The notes: generated by a model not told the origin, from the sequence alone. A DNA stretch of 64,000 bases from Gimesia fumaroli (GCF_007754425.1 NZ_CP037452.1:6799164-6863163); one strand, 5' to 3'. Counted from the first letter of the stretch, positions 47,187-56,402 are shown. Made by a program: numbers and translations.

Positions 47187-47879
47187 ATGTTACAGTTAGA
47201 ATCCGTTAGAAAAATTTATCGCAAAAAGCAGGACGAAGTCGTCGCTTTGAATTCCACGAACCTGGAAATACCGAGTGGTGATTATGTCGCCATCATCGGC
47301 CCCAGCGGAAGTGGAAAAACAACGCTGCTCTCCATTCTGGGCGCCATGTCGGCTCCTTCAGAAGGGCGCATTCTGCTCGATGGTGAATCGGTCTACGATT
47401 TGCCGATCGAGAAACGGGCCGCATTGCGTCAAGATAAAATCGGGTTTGTGTTTCAGACATTCAATCTGATTCCCTATCTAACGGCGATAGAAAATGTGCA
47501 AGTCCCGATGCTGCTCGCCAAAAAAGATCAGACGTATCAACAGCAAAAGGCAGAAGAACTGCTCCACAAAGTCGGGCTGCAAGATCGCCTGCAGCATAAA
47601 CCGGCCGAATTGAGTGTCGGTCAGCAACAGCGCGTCGCACTGGCACGCATGCTGGCCAACGATCCGTCGATGATTCTGGCCGATGAACCTACGGGGAATC
47701 TCGACCCGGCGACCAAAGATCAGGTCATGGAGTTTCTGGCGCAATTCAATTCAGAAGGACGAACGATCGTGATGGTGACCCACGATTTATCCGCCGCCAA
47801 ATGCGCCAAACGAACCCTGACGTTAACCGAAGGCACAATACATGCCGACGGTGAAGAAAGCTTACTGAAATCCGCGTAA
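47187..47879 (+). CDS. ABC transporter ATPase (LolD/MacB-like)
   Basis: 230 residues from the ATG at 47187, with a perfect AAGGAGG ten bases upstream inside the end of the permease gene. Walker A is GPSGSGKTT, the Q-loop is VFQTFNLIPYLTAIENV, the signature LSVGQQQRVALARML, Walker B MILADEPTGNLDP and the switch His VMVTHD. This is the energising subunit of the FtsX-type permease directly upstream (4 bp gap) and acts at the cytoplasmic face. A long perfect terminator hairpin follows, marking the end of the operon that probably starts at the thioredoxin-like or the Cys/His-rich gene. Confidence 0.95.
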   Translation: MLQLESVRKIYRKKQDEVVALNSTNLEIPSGDYVAIIGPSGSGKTTLLSILGAMSAPSEGRILLDGESVYDLPIEKRAALRQDKIGFVFQTFNLIPYLTAIENVQVPMLLAKKDQTYQQQKAEELLHKVGLQDRLQHKPAELSVGQQQRVALARMLANDPSMILADEPTGNLDPATKDQVMEFLAQFNSEGRTIVMVTHDLSAAKCAKRTLTLTEGTIHADGEESLLKSA

Positions 47880-47902
47880 GCCAGATTTGCGTGTTTTAAA
47901 CG

Positions 47903-47944
47903 AACCTCGGGTTCTCTCAGCTGCTGAGAGAACCCGAGGTTTTT
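47903..47944 (+). terminator. Strong Rho-independent terminator of the ABC operon
   Basis: A perfect 18-bp stem, AACCTCGGGTTCTCTCAG (47903-47920) with 47924-47941, a 3-base loop and five T. It follows the ATPase stop codon by 24 bp and also separates the operon from the convergent gene at 47997. Confidence 0.93.
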
Positions 47945-47996
47945 ATTTGTACATAGAATGCGATTGCCCGCTCATTTTACTGTCACCAGAGTTGTG

Positions 47997-49931
47997 CTAC
48001 TTCTTCGCTGGTACTTTCACCGTTCCCAGGTCAGCCTGTAAATCCACTTTCATTTCACTTGCCCCTGATGGAACAGTGACCAGTTTCAGTAGTTGATAAC
48101 TGGTAATGGAACAATGATCGAATGTATTTAATGTCCCGCGTTTTTTGTTGATCAGGTCTTTTAATTGTTCCAGCCCGGCTCCTCTCGGGTAAACGGGATT
48201 GTTGATTTGCACAGCGATAATTCCCTTTCCGGGAATTCCGATCAGTGAAAATGATCCATCTTCAGCAGACTTGAAGCGCTGACGCATGGGACGCACACTG
48301 GAAGAAGTGTTGCCTTGATAGCGCAGGTATTGACTGGCGTTTGGATTTGTGCGCAACGGGAAATAGTCAAACCGGGCATTCGGAATGGGTTTTCCCGTCT
48401 GCTTTTCTGTAAGCGTGCCGCGAAACAACACTCCGCGACGAAGTTTCACATCGAGTGTTATCAGCTCCCGCCCTCCGTCAGGCTCTGCAAGGCGAAATTC
48501 TGTTCTAAAGTAGGGCTGATCTCCCTCCGGCATCACGTTCAAAGTTAACTCACTGTTGCGGGGCAGGCCCTCAATACGGTATTTGCCATTGGCATCGGTC
48601 ATACTGTCGAGGTCGAGATTGCGAAGACGATTGATTTGAAACCCGGGTCGCTTAACACGGGATACAACCCGGAATACCGTGAGGCGTGCCGCAATTGGTG
48701 CACCGGTGTCCCGGTCACAAACAACACCTTCGACGACCAGATCCGGTTCCATTACCATCCTGAAATCGGCACCATAGTAAGTGGCATCAACGGGGCCGCG
48801 AACTTCGATTGGTCTTGCCTGAACCGGTTCCATCTTTCTTGTCACTACCGCAATCAACTGCGTGGTGACGCCCGGGCCTTCAATTTTCAGAATGGCGAGG
48901 CGGTCCTTTCCGATGTCTGGAATCTCAAAGCGACCTTCACGATCTGTTTTGAATGTCGAGGGGAAGCCGGGAGTGTTGGCGGTGACGTGTGTTTTTTGGG
49001 GAAACTGTCCCTGCCTGGATCGATGGCTGTCTTGCAGAATCTTGTTTTCGTAAGAGGGTAACTGCCCCTGCTTGCGAAGGTCGGGCAACTCCTGCAGCCA
49101 GCGATCAACGGCGCCGTCTTCTGCAGACCAGAGTGATACCAGCGATACGCTGAGACCCGCAATTCCCACGCCAGCCTGATTGACCAGTTGACCACGAATC
49201 GCTGGCGTGTTTTTCCTGAGTCTAATTTGCAGTGGTTTGTCATGCGGATCATCAACGGTTGAGATCCATTCCGGCGCATGCCCTGGTGCTGTGACCACGA
49301 GGATGGTACCAGGGCTGGAACCGGAAAGGCGTTGTGGCTGACGTTGCTTGCGTTCGCGATGATATCGAGTCCACCAGTCATCAAATTCGACACGAAACGT
49401 GCCATCTGCATTTGTGCGAACTTGATTGAGTGACTTGTGAGACGAAACAATCCCATCAGAGTCCACGCTTGCACGTTCATTGCTCGTATTAACAACATTG
49501 ATGGTAGTACCAGCGACCGGTTGTCCCTGCGAGTTGACAACCCGACCGGTATAGACAAAATGTTGATCCAAGGGAACGGCAGTTGCGTCTGTGTTGTCAT
49601 TTCCGTCAGCCTGCTTAGCAGATACGTCAGTTTTTCTGGGTTGATTCTGTTCTGATTTCTGCGTCGTTGCATTTGGCTGAGCTGATCCTACAAGCTCAGT
49701 ATCCGCCAGTGAGACTGTGCCCAAGGCAGTCGTGAGAACGAGACCAATCGACACGGCAACGATGCGTAATAGAGCCGGTTGACTCAGACGCGTTACTCGA
49801 CTGCGGTGTTCATCCAGCAGTCCGGCCACGCGCTGCTCCCGTTTTCGATCCGCTTCCAGAATCTCTCGAACTTCCGTGACGGTGACTTCGCGTTGGGTAG
49901 CGATAAGTGGAGAAGGATCGAGCGAGGTCAT
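47997..49931 (-). CDS. Membrane-anchored protein with carboxypeptidase-regulatory-like repeats
   Basis: 644 residues. A cytoplasmic N-terminal segment of about 55 residues is highly charged (VTEVREILEADRKREQRVAG). It is followed by one membrane segment (LLRIVAVSIGLVLTTALGTV) and a long exported part. That part contains beta-sandwich repeats YTGRVVNSQGQPVAGTTINV, IRGQLVNQAGVGIAGLSVSL, VEGVVCDRDTGAPIAARLTV and FRGTLTEKQTGKPIPNARFD, the same domain type found on the M56 proteins in this window. No HELAH motif is present. It could be a signalling or binding protein of the envelope; no function is known. Its promoter has two dyads, so it is probably repressed. Confidence 0.75.
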   Translation of the reverse strand: MTSLDPSPLIATQREVTVTEVREILEADRKREQRVAGLLDEHRSRVTRLSQPALLRIVAVSIGLVLTTALGTVSLADTELVGSAQPNATTQKSEQNQPRKTDVSAKQADGNDNTDATAVPLDQHFVYTGRVVNSQGQPVAGTTINVVNTSNERASVDSDGIVSSHKSLNQVRTNADGTFRVEFDDWWTRYHRERKQRQPQRLSGSSPGTILVVTAPGHAPEWISTVDDPHDKPLQIRLRKNTPAIRGQLVNQAGVGIAGLSVSLVSLWSAEDGAVDRWLQELPDLRKQGQLPSYENKILQDSHRSRQGQFPQKTHVTANTPGFPSTFKTDREGRFEIPDIGKDRLAILKIEGPGVTTQLIAVVTRKMEPVQARPIEVRGPVDATYYGADFRMVMEPDLVVEGVVCDRDTGAPIAARLTVFRVVSRVKRPGFQINRLRNLDLDSMTDANGKYRIEGLPRNSELTLNVMPEGDQPYFRTEFRLAEPDGGRELITLDVKLRRGVLFRGTLTEKQTGKPIPNARFDYFPLRTNPNASQYLRYQGNTSSSVRPMRQRFKSAEDGSFSLIGIPGKGIIAVQINNPVYPRGAGLEQLKDLINKKRGTLNTFDHCSITSYQLLKLVTVPSGASEMKVDLQADLGTVKVPAKK

Positions 49932-49980
49932 GTCGTTAGTTCCCGTCTATTTGATGATTCGAAGCTGTTAAAAAAGCAAC

Positions 49981-50024
49981 TACACCATCTATGTTGTAAT
50001 ACCTACGATCTGTCGTAGAGTCAA
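49981..50024 (-). promoter_or_regulatory. Promoter with two dyads upstream of the 644-residue protein gene
   Basis: On the minus strand TTGACT (50024-50019) and TATTAC (50001-49996) are 17 bp apart. A perfect dyad CTACGA-n4-TCGTAG (50003-50018) fills the spacer, and TACACC-n6-GTTGTA (49981-49998, one mismatched pair) covers -10 and the start region. The layout is the same as at the DUF1559 promoter at 31063-31116. Confidence 0.65.
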
Positions 50025-50220
50025 GGAGTTTCAGATGTTCGAAGGATTTTTGTTTCTGCGAGAATGATATTATCTACTACCAACCGTGAGCGGCTGGCGC
50101 CGACCCGCTCCTTTGAATTTGTATCCACCGCTTTTTCGTTCTTCGTTCACTGTCAAATCGTCTGAAACCTCGGTAAGATATTAGCCCGCGAATACTTATC
50201 GAGACTGAAGGCGCTGCAGG

Positions 50221-50637
50221 ATGGCTAAGAAAAAACCGAAGAATCAGCATGAACGCACGCGTGTGGATCATGCGACGGAAATTGCCGAAGACTATGTCGA
50301 AGCTATTGCCGAGATTATCGAAGAGCAAGACGTCTGCCGGGTCAAAGATCTGGCGGAGTATTTTGCCGTCAGTCATGTCACCGTAAATCGCACGGTCGCC
50401 CGTTTGCAGCGCGACGGCTATGCGACAACCGAGCCTTATAGCCCCGTTGAATTAACCAGTAAAGGGGCCAAACTGGCAAAACATTCGCGTCACCGCCATG
50501 AGATTGTCCTCAGCTTTCTGGTGGCTCTGGGCGTTAGCGAAGAAATCGCTGCCACTGATACCGAAGGCATCGAACATCACGTCAGCCCCGAAACACTGAA
50601 GGTAATGGAAGCCTTCATCTCGAAAGCACACCGCTAG
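50221..50637 (+). CDS. MntR-like (DtxR-family) metal-responsive regulator
   Basis: 138 residues, the usual MntR size. The winged helix shows AEDYVEAIAEIIEEQDVCRV, KDLAEYFAVSHVTVNRTVAR and LQRDGYATTEPYSPVELTSK. The dimerisation/metal part has HRHEIVLSFLVALGVSEEIA, DTEGIEHHVSPETLKVMEAF. The D-x-E-x-x-E-H-H and upstream H-x-x-x-x residues match the Mn/Fe site of MntR, which binds DNA when metal is plentiful and represses uptake genes. The protein is cytoplasmic. No transporter gene of the MntH type is next to it; the metal-type locus at 44-48 kb is the closest candidate target. Confidence 0.9.
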   Translation: MAKKKPKNQHERTRVDHATEIAEDYVEAIAEIIEEQDVCRVKDLAEYFAVSHVTVNRTVARLQRDGYATTEPYSPVELTSKGAKLAKHSRHRHEIVLSFLVALGVSEEIAATDTEGIEHHVSPETLKVMEAFISKAHR

Positions 50638-50756
50638 ACTGCTTCTTGAAAAACTTCATTGAGAACCTCGAATTCTTAGCTGAAATCGGTGAATTGCTCT
50701 GTTACGATAGGTCTCATCCTTATTCGAGTGTCTCTTAATCTCATCGGAGCGAATTC

Positions 50757-52232
50757 ATGATCCACAGCCTCGGTCGATCTATCACGCGTGTATTTTGTTT
50801 GTTACTGCTCGTTTTATGCGCATCGCCCATGGCTTCCGCCGCCGAAGCGAAAACCAACGTCCTGTTTCTGATCTGCGATGATTTAAACTGCGATCTCGGC
50901 TGCTACGGGCACCCCCAGGTCAAGTCTCCTAATATTGACCAACTGGCAAAGCAGGGGGTTCGCTTTGAACACGCTTACTGTCAGTTTCCGCTCTGTGGGC
51001 CGAGCCGGGCTTCCTTCATGACCGGCATGTACCCCGACCAGACGCTCGTGCATCGCAACGCCATTTATATTCGCGAGCATGTGCCCAACGTGCAGACGAT
51101 GTCGCAGATGTTTCGTAACAACGGCTACTTCGCGACCCGCGTTGGAAAAATTTATCACTACAATGTACCCAAACACATCGGCACCGGCGGACACGATGAT
51201 CCCTATTCCTGGAATCAAACCTTCAATCCCCGCGGTCGTGATGTCGATGATGAAGACAAAATTTTCAGCCTGACTCCCGGCAGCTTTGGCGGCACACTCA
51301 GTTGGCTGGCCGCCGATGGAACCGATGAAGAACAGACCGACGGCATCGCCGCTGACATTGCTGTTGAACAACTCAAACAATTCGCCAGGAAGAAACAACC
51401 GTTCTTCCTCGCCGTCGGCCTCTATCGACCGCACACTCCCTATGTGGCGCCCAAAAATTATTTCGAGATGTATCCTACCGACCAGATCAAAGTGCCCCAA
51501 ATTCCGGAAGGTTATCTGGAGACGATTCCCAAGCCGGCCCGTCAATCAGTCACCCGCAAAAAGAATCAGATCAAACTTCCCGATAATCTGTCTCGGCAGG
51601 CCATCCAGGCGTATTACGCTTCGATCACCTTCGCCGATGCCCAACTGGGAAAGATCCTGGAAACGCTCAAACAGACTGGGCTCGACGACAATACGATCAT
51701 CGTTTTCACCTCTGATCACGGCTATCACATGGGCGAGCACGGTCACTGGCAGAAGACAACGCTCTTTGAAAACGCGGCCCGCGTGCCGATGATTATCGCC
51801 GGTCCCGGTGTCACCGCCAAAGGGCAGACGGCGCTCTCGCCTGCAGAAATGGTCGACTTTTATCCTACATTGGCTGAGCTCTGTGCGTTGAAAGCCCCCG
51901 CTTCAACTTCCGGCGTCAGTCAGGTTCCCACGCTGAAAGACGCTGCCACCGCGTCCCGCGAATCCGCGTTAACACAGTATGCGAACGGCTATAGCATACG
52001 CACGCCGCGCTACCGTTATACAGAATGGGGCGACAAAGGAGAGCAGGGGGTTGAACTCTATGATCATGAAACTGACACGGTAGAAATGAAGAATCTGGGC
52101 AATGATCCGGCAACCGCACAGCTCCGCAAACGGTTAGCCCATCATCTGCACAAACGCATTGAACAGGCGAATCAGAAACCCAAAGGGGTCAAGCAGGTCA
52201 AATTCGAAAACCGCCGCCGCGTTCCCCGCTAA
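50757..52232 (+). CDS. Sulfatase, Cys-type (iduronate-2-sulfatase-like), exported
   Basis: 491 residues with a signal peptide ending near residue 28 (MASAAEAK). Motifs are LFLICDDLNCDLGCYGHPQV, Cys80 in CGPSR for formylglycine, GLYRPHTPYVAPKNYFEMYP, FTSDHGYHMGEHGHWQKTTL and LYDHETDTVEMKNLG. The DDLN-LGCYG start, the RPH-P-VAPK motif and the DHG-HMGEHGHW motif are those of the iduronate-2-sulfatase branch. It should act on sulfated sugars outside the cytoplasm after maturation. GGAG lies seven bases before the ATG. A TAT-exported amidohydrolase follows 98 bp later. Confidence 0.93.
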   Translation: MIHSLGRSITRVFCLLLLVLCASPMASAAEAKTNVLFLICDDLNCDLGCYGHPQVKSPNIDQLAKQGVRFEHAYCQFPLCGPSRASFMTGMYPDQTLVHRNAIYIREHVPNVQTMSQMFRNNGYFATRVGKIYHYNVPKHIGTGGHDDPYSWNQTFNPRGRDVDDEDKIFSLTPGSFGGTLSWLAADGTDEEQTDGIAADIAVEQLKQFARKKQPFFLAVGLYRPHTPYVAPKNYFEMYPTDQIKVPQIPEGYLETIPKPARQSVTRKKNQIKLPDNLSRQAIQAYYASITFADAQLGKILETLKQTGLDDNTIIVFTSDHGYHMGEHGHWQKTTLFENAARVPMIIAGPGVTAKGQTALSPAEMVDFYPTLAELCALKAPASTSGVSQVPTLKDAATASRESALTQYANGYSIRTPRYRYTEWGDKGEQGVELYDHETDTVEMKNLGNDPATAQLRKRLAHHLHKRIEQANQKPKGVKQVKFENRRRVPR

Positions 52233-52330
52233 ATCGGAAACCGGCCTTGTAATTCCTGGAACAGTTGTTTTGAATGGAAGGTGCGCCAGAAGTGAACCTT
52301 CCTTCAAACTGCTCTCCTCAGGAATGCATC

Positions 52331-53290
52331 ATGAATCTATCACGACGCGAATTTTCGAAATCAATGCTCCTCGCCGGCCTTGGTTGTGCCGCCGGTCAAT
52401 GGTCTGCCCGTAGCCTCAACGCCGCCAAACCAAACATCAAAGCGGGCACCGGGATCATCGATGTCCACACGCACATCGGCACGTATACTGACCCGAAAAA
52501 GAATCTGTCCCCCGAAGCATTAATCAGTTGGATGGACGAACATCAGATCGAGAAATCGGTCGTCTTGCCACTGACTTCACCCGAGTCCACTAAATATCTG
52601 CAGACAACCGAATCCGTATTAGCGGCGGCGAAGCAGCATCCCGACCGTTTGATTCCCTTCTGCTCCGTTGATCCACGCACCACGCACGCCGGCTCAGTCA
52701 AAGCACTTGTCAGCATGATTCAGGCCTGGGTCGATCAGGGGGCGAAAGGTTTCGGCGAACACAAGGTCGGTCTCAATTTCGACGACCCGCTGATGATGCG
52801 CGTTTACGAAGCCTGCCAGGAAGTTAGCATCCCGCTGCTGTTTCATATCGATAACATTCGCGGCAAAGATGTGCCCGGTCTCAAGCGATTAGAGAATGCC
52901 TTGAAGACATTCCCCGAACTAAATTTCATCGGCCACGGCCCCGGCTGGTGGGCTTCGATCTCCGGTGGACTCACGCCCAAAGAACTGGGCGGCTATCCCA
53001 AATCCAAAGTCAAACCGGGCGGCGCGATTGACGATCTGATGAGCCGCTACCCCAACATCTACGGCGATCTTTCCGCAGGTTCCGGCGCCAATTCGATCTC
53101 CCGCGACCTCGCATTCGGCACCGAATTTCTGATTCGACGTCAGGATCGTATTCTGTTTGGCACCGATTATCTTGCTCCCGGACAGGCAGTTCCCCAGTTT
53201 GAACTCTTCGAAAAACTCGAACTCCCTGATGCGGTTCTCTCAAAGATTTACCGTGAAAACGCCATTAAACTCCTCAAATTGACGGCATAA
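52331..53290 (+). CDS. Amidohydrolase-2-family TIM-barrel protein with TAT signal
   Basis: 319 residues from the ATG at 52331 (AGGAAT seven bases upstream), which gives a twin-arginine signal SRREFSKSMLLAGLGCAAG; the frame upstream is unsupported. The metal-binding start IIDVHTHIGTY, then VVLPLTSPES, FGEHKVG, LLFHIDNIRG, LNFIGHGPGWW and the closing RILFGTDYLAPGQ define the amidohydrolase-2 (PF04909) fold. These enzymes hydrolyse or decarboxylate small ring or amide compounds; the substrate is unknown. Export by TAT means the metal is probably inserted in the cytoplasm. It follows a sulfatase in the same direction. Confidence 0.9.
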   Translation: MNLSRREFSKSMLLAGLGCAAGQWSARSLNAAKPNIKAGTGIIDVHTHIGTYTDPKKNLSPEALISWMDEHQIEKSVVLPLTSPESTKYLQTTESVLAAAKQHPDRLIPFCSVDPRTTHAGSVKALVSMIQAWVDQGAKGFGEHKVGLNFDDPLMMRVYEACQEVSIPLLFHIDNIRGKDVPGLKRLENALKTFPELNFIGHGPGWWASISGGLTPKELGGYPKSKVKPGGAIDDLMSRYPNIYGDLSAGSGANSISRDLAFGTEFLIRRQDRILFGTDYLAPGQAVPQFELFEKLELPDAVLSKIYRENAIKLLKLTA

Positions 53291-53522
53291 CCGGACTGAG
53301 AAATGGTCATATGGACAGATTTGTGAATTTTCTTAATAATTAAGGGCAGGTTCACGTTGTTCTATCCGATTATATTTGTGTATGCTGATGCATATGAAGG
53401 TTCCTGCCTGAGCTGCTCACCACACAGGAATGAGAGAGACGTGATTTTTTATTTGCATCACTGCTTTCTATCTAATCCTAATTAACAATCGATTCCTCGA
53501 TTTGAGATATGGGAGAATTCGG

Positions 53523-54932
53523 ATGTCCCAACCAAAAACGTTCCCCAATAATCCACATGGAAGACATCACCAGAGTGGAAGTTCCTTCTCTGCCTTCGCC
53601 CCCGGTTCCGATCTGATTCGCAGCGGCAGCCGTCGCTGGTTCCTGCAGATGGGCATGGCCGGTATGGCAGGATTGACGTTGCCGGAATTACTCAAGCAAC
53701 AGGCGACGGCCGCACCGCAGGCACAAATCAATCAAAAAGTTCAAGCGAAGTCGGTCATCATGATCTGGCTCTCAGGCGGACCGAGCCAACTGGATATGTG
53801 GGACTTGAAACCACAGGCACCGAAAGAAATTCGTGGCCCGTTTAATCCGATTTCGACCTCCGTGAACGGTATCGATATCTGCGAACACATGCCGAAGCAG
53901 GCCGCGATGATGGACAAGTTCGCCATCATTCGTTCGATGGATGCCACCGCCAGCAATCATACGCCAACCACCTTCCAGGCTGCCAACCCCAAATCACGCC
54001 GCACCAACGACAACCGAGACGGCGGCGGTTATCCCTCAATGGGTTCGGTCGCTGCCAAATTTCGTGGACCGAATGTTCCTGGTATGCCCGGCTTTGTCGC
54101 ACTGGCTGACAGCATGGGCGCAGATATTTATGGCGCCGGTCATCTGGGCCATCGCTACGAACCACTCGACGGCGTGAAAGCCGCAGGCAAGTTTGGCATG
54201 CCCGCTGGAGTGACTTCCTCCCGTCTGACAGACCGCGACGCACTACGCCGTCAATTCGATCAACTGCGAAAACATACTGAGCTCTCGCCCGAACTCTCCC
54301 TGCAGGATCGTTATGTGCAGGAAGCCTACGACATGGTCCTTTCCGGCAATGTCGCCACCGCCTTCGACGTGAAGCAGGAACCGGAAAAGGTCCGCGAAAA
54401 ATATGGCAGCCATTCGTTCGGGCAAAAATCATTGCTGGCTCGTCGCTTGGTGGAAGCCGGCGTGACCTTCATTACGATGAGCGATGCCTGGGGCCATTGG
54501 GATCATCACGGCGATGAAGTGAAATGGGGCGGCATAGTCAAAGGGCTCAAACCGATGCTGCCTGTCCTTGATCACGGCATCACCACCCTGATCAGCGATC
54601 TTGAAGAACGGGGTCTGCTCGATTCAACATTGGTCCTGGTCCTCGGCGAATTCGGTCGTGGCCCCGTGATTACCAAAACCAACGGCCGTGGTCACTGGAC
54701 TCCGGTCATGTCCATGCTGGCTGCAGGTGCTGGCGTACCCGGCGGTCAGGTGATCGGTGCCACTGATCGGCGCGGCGGTGAAATTGCCGAACGTCGGCTC
54801 GGCCCCGGAGACCTTGGTGCGACCGTGTTCAAGAAACTGGGCATTGATCCCTACGGCCACTGGATCAAACCGGGCGGACGTCCCACACCACTGGTCGAAG
54901 GCCCTTCCGGTCCGATTGCGGAACTCGGTTAA
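53523..54932 (+). CDS. DUF1501 protein with twin-arginine signal
   Basis: 469 residues from the ATG at 53523 (GGGAG eight bases upstream). An unusually long N-region precedes the TAT motif SRRWFLQMGMAGMAGLTLPE. Core motifs are IMIWLSGGPSQLDMWDLKPQ, NGIDICEHMPKQAAMMDKFA, TMSDAWGHWDHHG, LVLVLGEFGRGPVITKTNGRG and WTPVMSMLAAGAGVPGGQVIG. This is the large planctomycete branch of DUF1501, distantly related to sulfatases; no substrate is known. It stands alone here, without a DUF1549/DUF1553 partner. Its stop codon overlaps that of the convergent sulfatase gene by 4 bp. Confidence 0.93.
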   Translation: MSQPKTFPNNPHGRHHQSGSSFSAFAPGSDLIRSGSRRWFLQMGMAGMAGLTLPELLKQQATAAPQAQINQKVQAKSVIMIWLSGGPSQLDMWDLKPQAPKEIRGPFNPISTSVNGIDICEHMPKQAAMMDKFAIIRSMDATASNHTPTTFQAANPKSRRTNDNRDGGGYPSMGSVAAKFRGPNVPGMPGFVALADSMGADIYGAGHLGHRYEPLDGVKAAGKFGMPAGVTSSRLTDRDALRRQFDQLRKHTELSPELSLQDRYVQEAYDMVLSGNVATAFDVKQEPEKVREKYGSHSFGQKSLLARRLVEAGVTFITMSDAWGHWDHHGDEVKWGGIVKGLKPMLPVLDHGITTLISDLEERGLLDSTLVLVLGEFGRGPVITKTNGRGHWTPVMSMLAAGAGVPGGQVIGATDRRGGEIAERRLGPGDLGATVFKKLGIDPYGHWIKPGGRPTPLVEGPSGPIAELG

Positions 54933-56374
54933 TTCGTTTTGGGCTGATCCGTAAATGGGTCCGTTGGATACCGCGCGTCCATATCCTGCAGCATTTGTTT
55001 CAGTTGTGCGCCCAGATGCGCCGTGCGATCAGGTTGGCTGTTGCTCAAGTCGTGCTGTTCCCCCGGATCACTGCGCAAATCGTAGAGCTCTCGTTTTCTC
55101 GACTCGTAAAACTGCAGCAGCTTCGAGTCCCCCACGCGAATCGCCGACACTGGTCGTGTCTTGCTGACCGCGAAGTCATTCACGCCGATGGTCTCTTTCG
55201 CTTTTTTGTAGCCCTTTTCGGGATGATAATAGGGGAAATGCCAGGTCAGGGCGCGGGTGGGCCAGTTTGCTGATTTCCCTTCGCACAAAGGTACCAGGCT
55301 TTTGCCGTCCAGATTCAGCTGGGAACAGTTTCCGCCTGCCACTTCGCAAAACGTGGGAAACAGATCGATGCCACTCACCGGTTTCGTACAGATGCTTCCA
55401 GCCTGAACGTGCTTCGGCCAACGCACCACGAATGGCACTCGAATGCCTGCTTCATATAAGTTCCATTTGCTCCCGCGCAAAGGACCGTTGTCTGCGTATT
55501 CGGGATGGCCGCCGTTATCAGAGGTGAAAACAATCAATGTGGAATCGCGCAAGCCGCGTTCGTCCAGCGCCGCTAAAACCTGACCGACGTAATGATCCAG
55601 CGTTTCAATGAACGCGCCGTAATGTGTGCGGCGTTTCGCATCGCCCGGACCAGCGGCTGCTTTGTCTCTGTATTTTTCAACCAACCAGTCCGTGGGCGAA
55701 CGAACGGGCGTATGCACGTGGAAGTAAGACAGATACAGAAAAAACGGTTCCTCACGTTTTTGTTTCAGAAAGGCAATCGCACTGTCGGTCACCGCGTCCG
55801 GCGGAAATGTGTCTGGTTTGAAATCACCGGGTTTCCAGTCAAACTTCTTCGCATAGGGATGGCTGCCGAATGTTTCGACGGCCGTCTGAAAACCCTGTTG
55901 TTTAGGGCCGTGCGTCGGGCTCCACCCCAGATAACCTTTAAAATGTTCGCTGACATGCCATTTACCGAAAAAGCCGGTCGCATAGTCTGCCTGCTGCAGC
56001 ATCTCGCCCAGAGTCACTTCTTTTAAAGGCAGATCCCGCGTATATGCGGGCGGCTGCAACTGGCGAAACGGCGGATCAACGCCAGTGGGTTTTGTCACAA
56101 ATTCAAAATGCAGTCGCGCGGGAGTTTTTCCCGTCAGAATCGCTGCCCGCGAAGCCGAGCAGATCGGGGCCGGGGAATAGGCGTTGGTAAATTTCATCCC
56201 TTCCGACGCCAGCTGATCCAGGTGCGGCGTCTCGGCCAGAGTGCCTCCATAACAGGCCAGATCTTTCCAGCCGAGGTCATCCGCCAGAATAAACACGATG
56301 TTGGTTTTTTCGGCAGCGTAATTCGCAGGTAAGCACAAGCAGAGAAAAAATAATACGAATACAGAGCGCAACAT
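54929..56374 (-). CDS. Sulfatase, Cys-type with CSASR site, exported
   Basis: 481 residues with a signal peptide ending near residue 20. Motifs are FILADDLGWKDLACYGGTLA, Cys72 in CSASR, GKWHVSEHFKGYLGW, FTSDNGGHPEYADNGPLRGS and LYDLRSDPGEQHDLS. The formylglycine site has Ala in place of the usual Pro (C-x-A-x-R), a variant used by many bacterial sulfatases matured by radical anSME enzymes. The DNGG...PLRGSK motif is that of the arylsulfatase A/N-acetylgalactosamine-6-sulfatase branch. AAAGG lies upstream of the ATG. It ends in a 4-bp tail-to-tail overlap with the DUF1501 gene. Confidence 0.93.
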   Translation of the reverse strand: MLRSVFVLFFLCLCLPANYAAEKTNIVFILADDLGWKDLACYGGTLAETPHLDQLASEGMKFTNAYSPAPICSASRAAILTGKTPARLHFEFVTKPTGVDPPFRQLQPPAYTRDLPLKEVTLGEMLQQADYATGFFGKWHVSEHFKGYLGWSPTHGPKQQGFQTAVETFGSHPYAKKFDWKPGDFKPDTFPPDAVTDSAIAFLKQKREEPFFLYLSYFHVHTPVRSPTDWLVEKYRDKAAAGPGDAKRRTHYGAFIETLDHYVGQVLAALDERGLRDSTLIVFTSDNGGHPEYADNGPLRGSKWNLYEAGIRVPFVVRWPKHVQAGSICTKPVSGIDLFPTFCEVAGGNCSQLNLDGKSLVPLCEGKSANWPTRALTWHFPYYHPEKGYKKAKETIGVNDFAVSKTRPVSAIRVGDSKLLQFYESRKRELYDLRSDPGEQHDLSNSQPDRTAHLGAQLKQMLQDMDARYPTDPFTDQPKTN

Positions 56375-56402
56375 CTGTGAACCTTTTAGATAAAGAGAGT
56401 TC

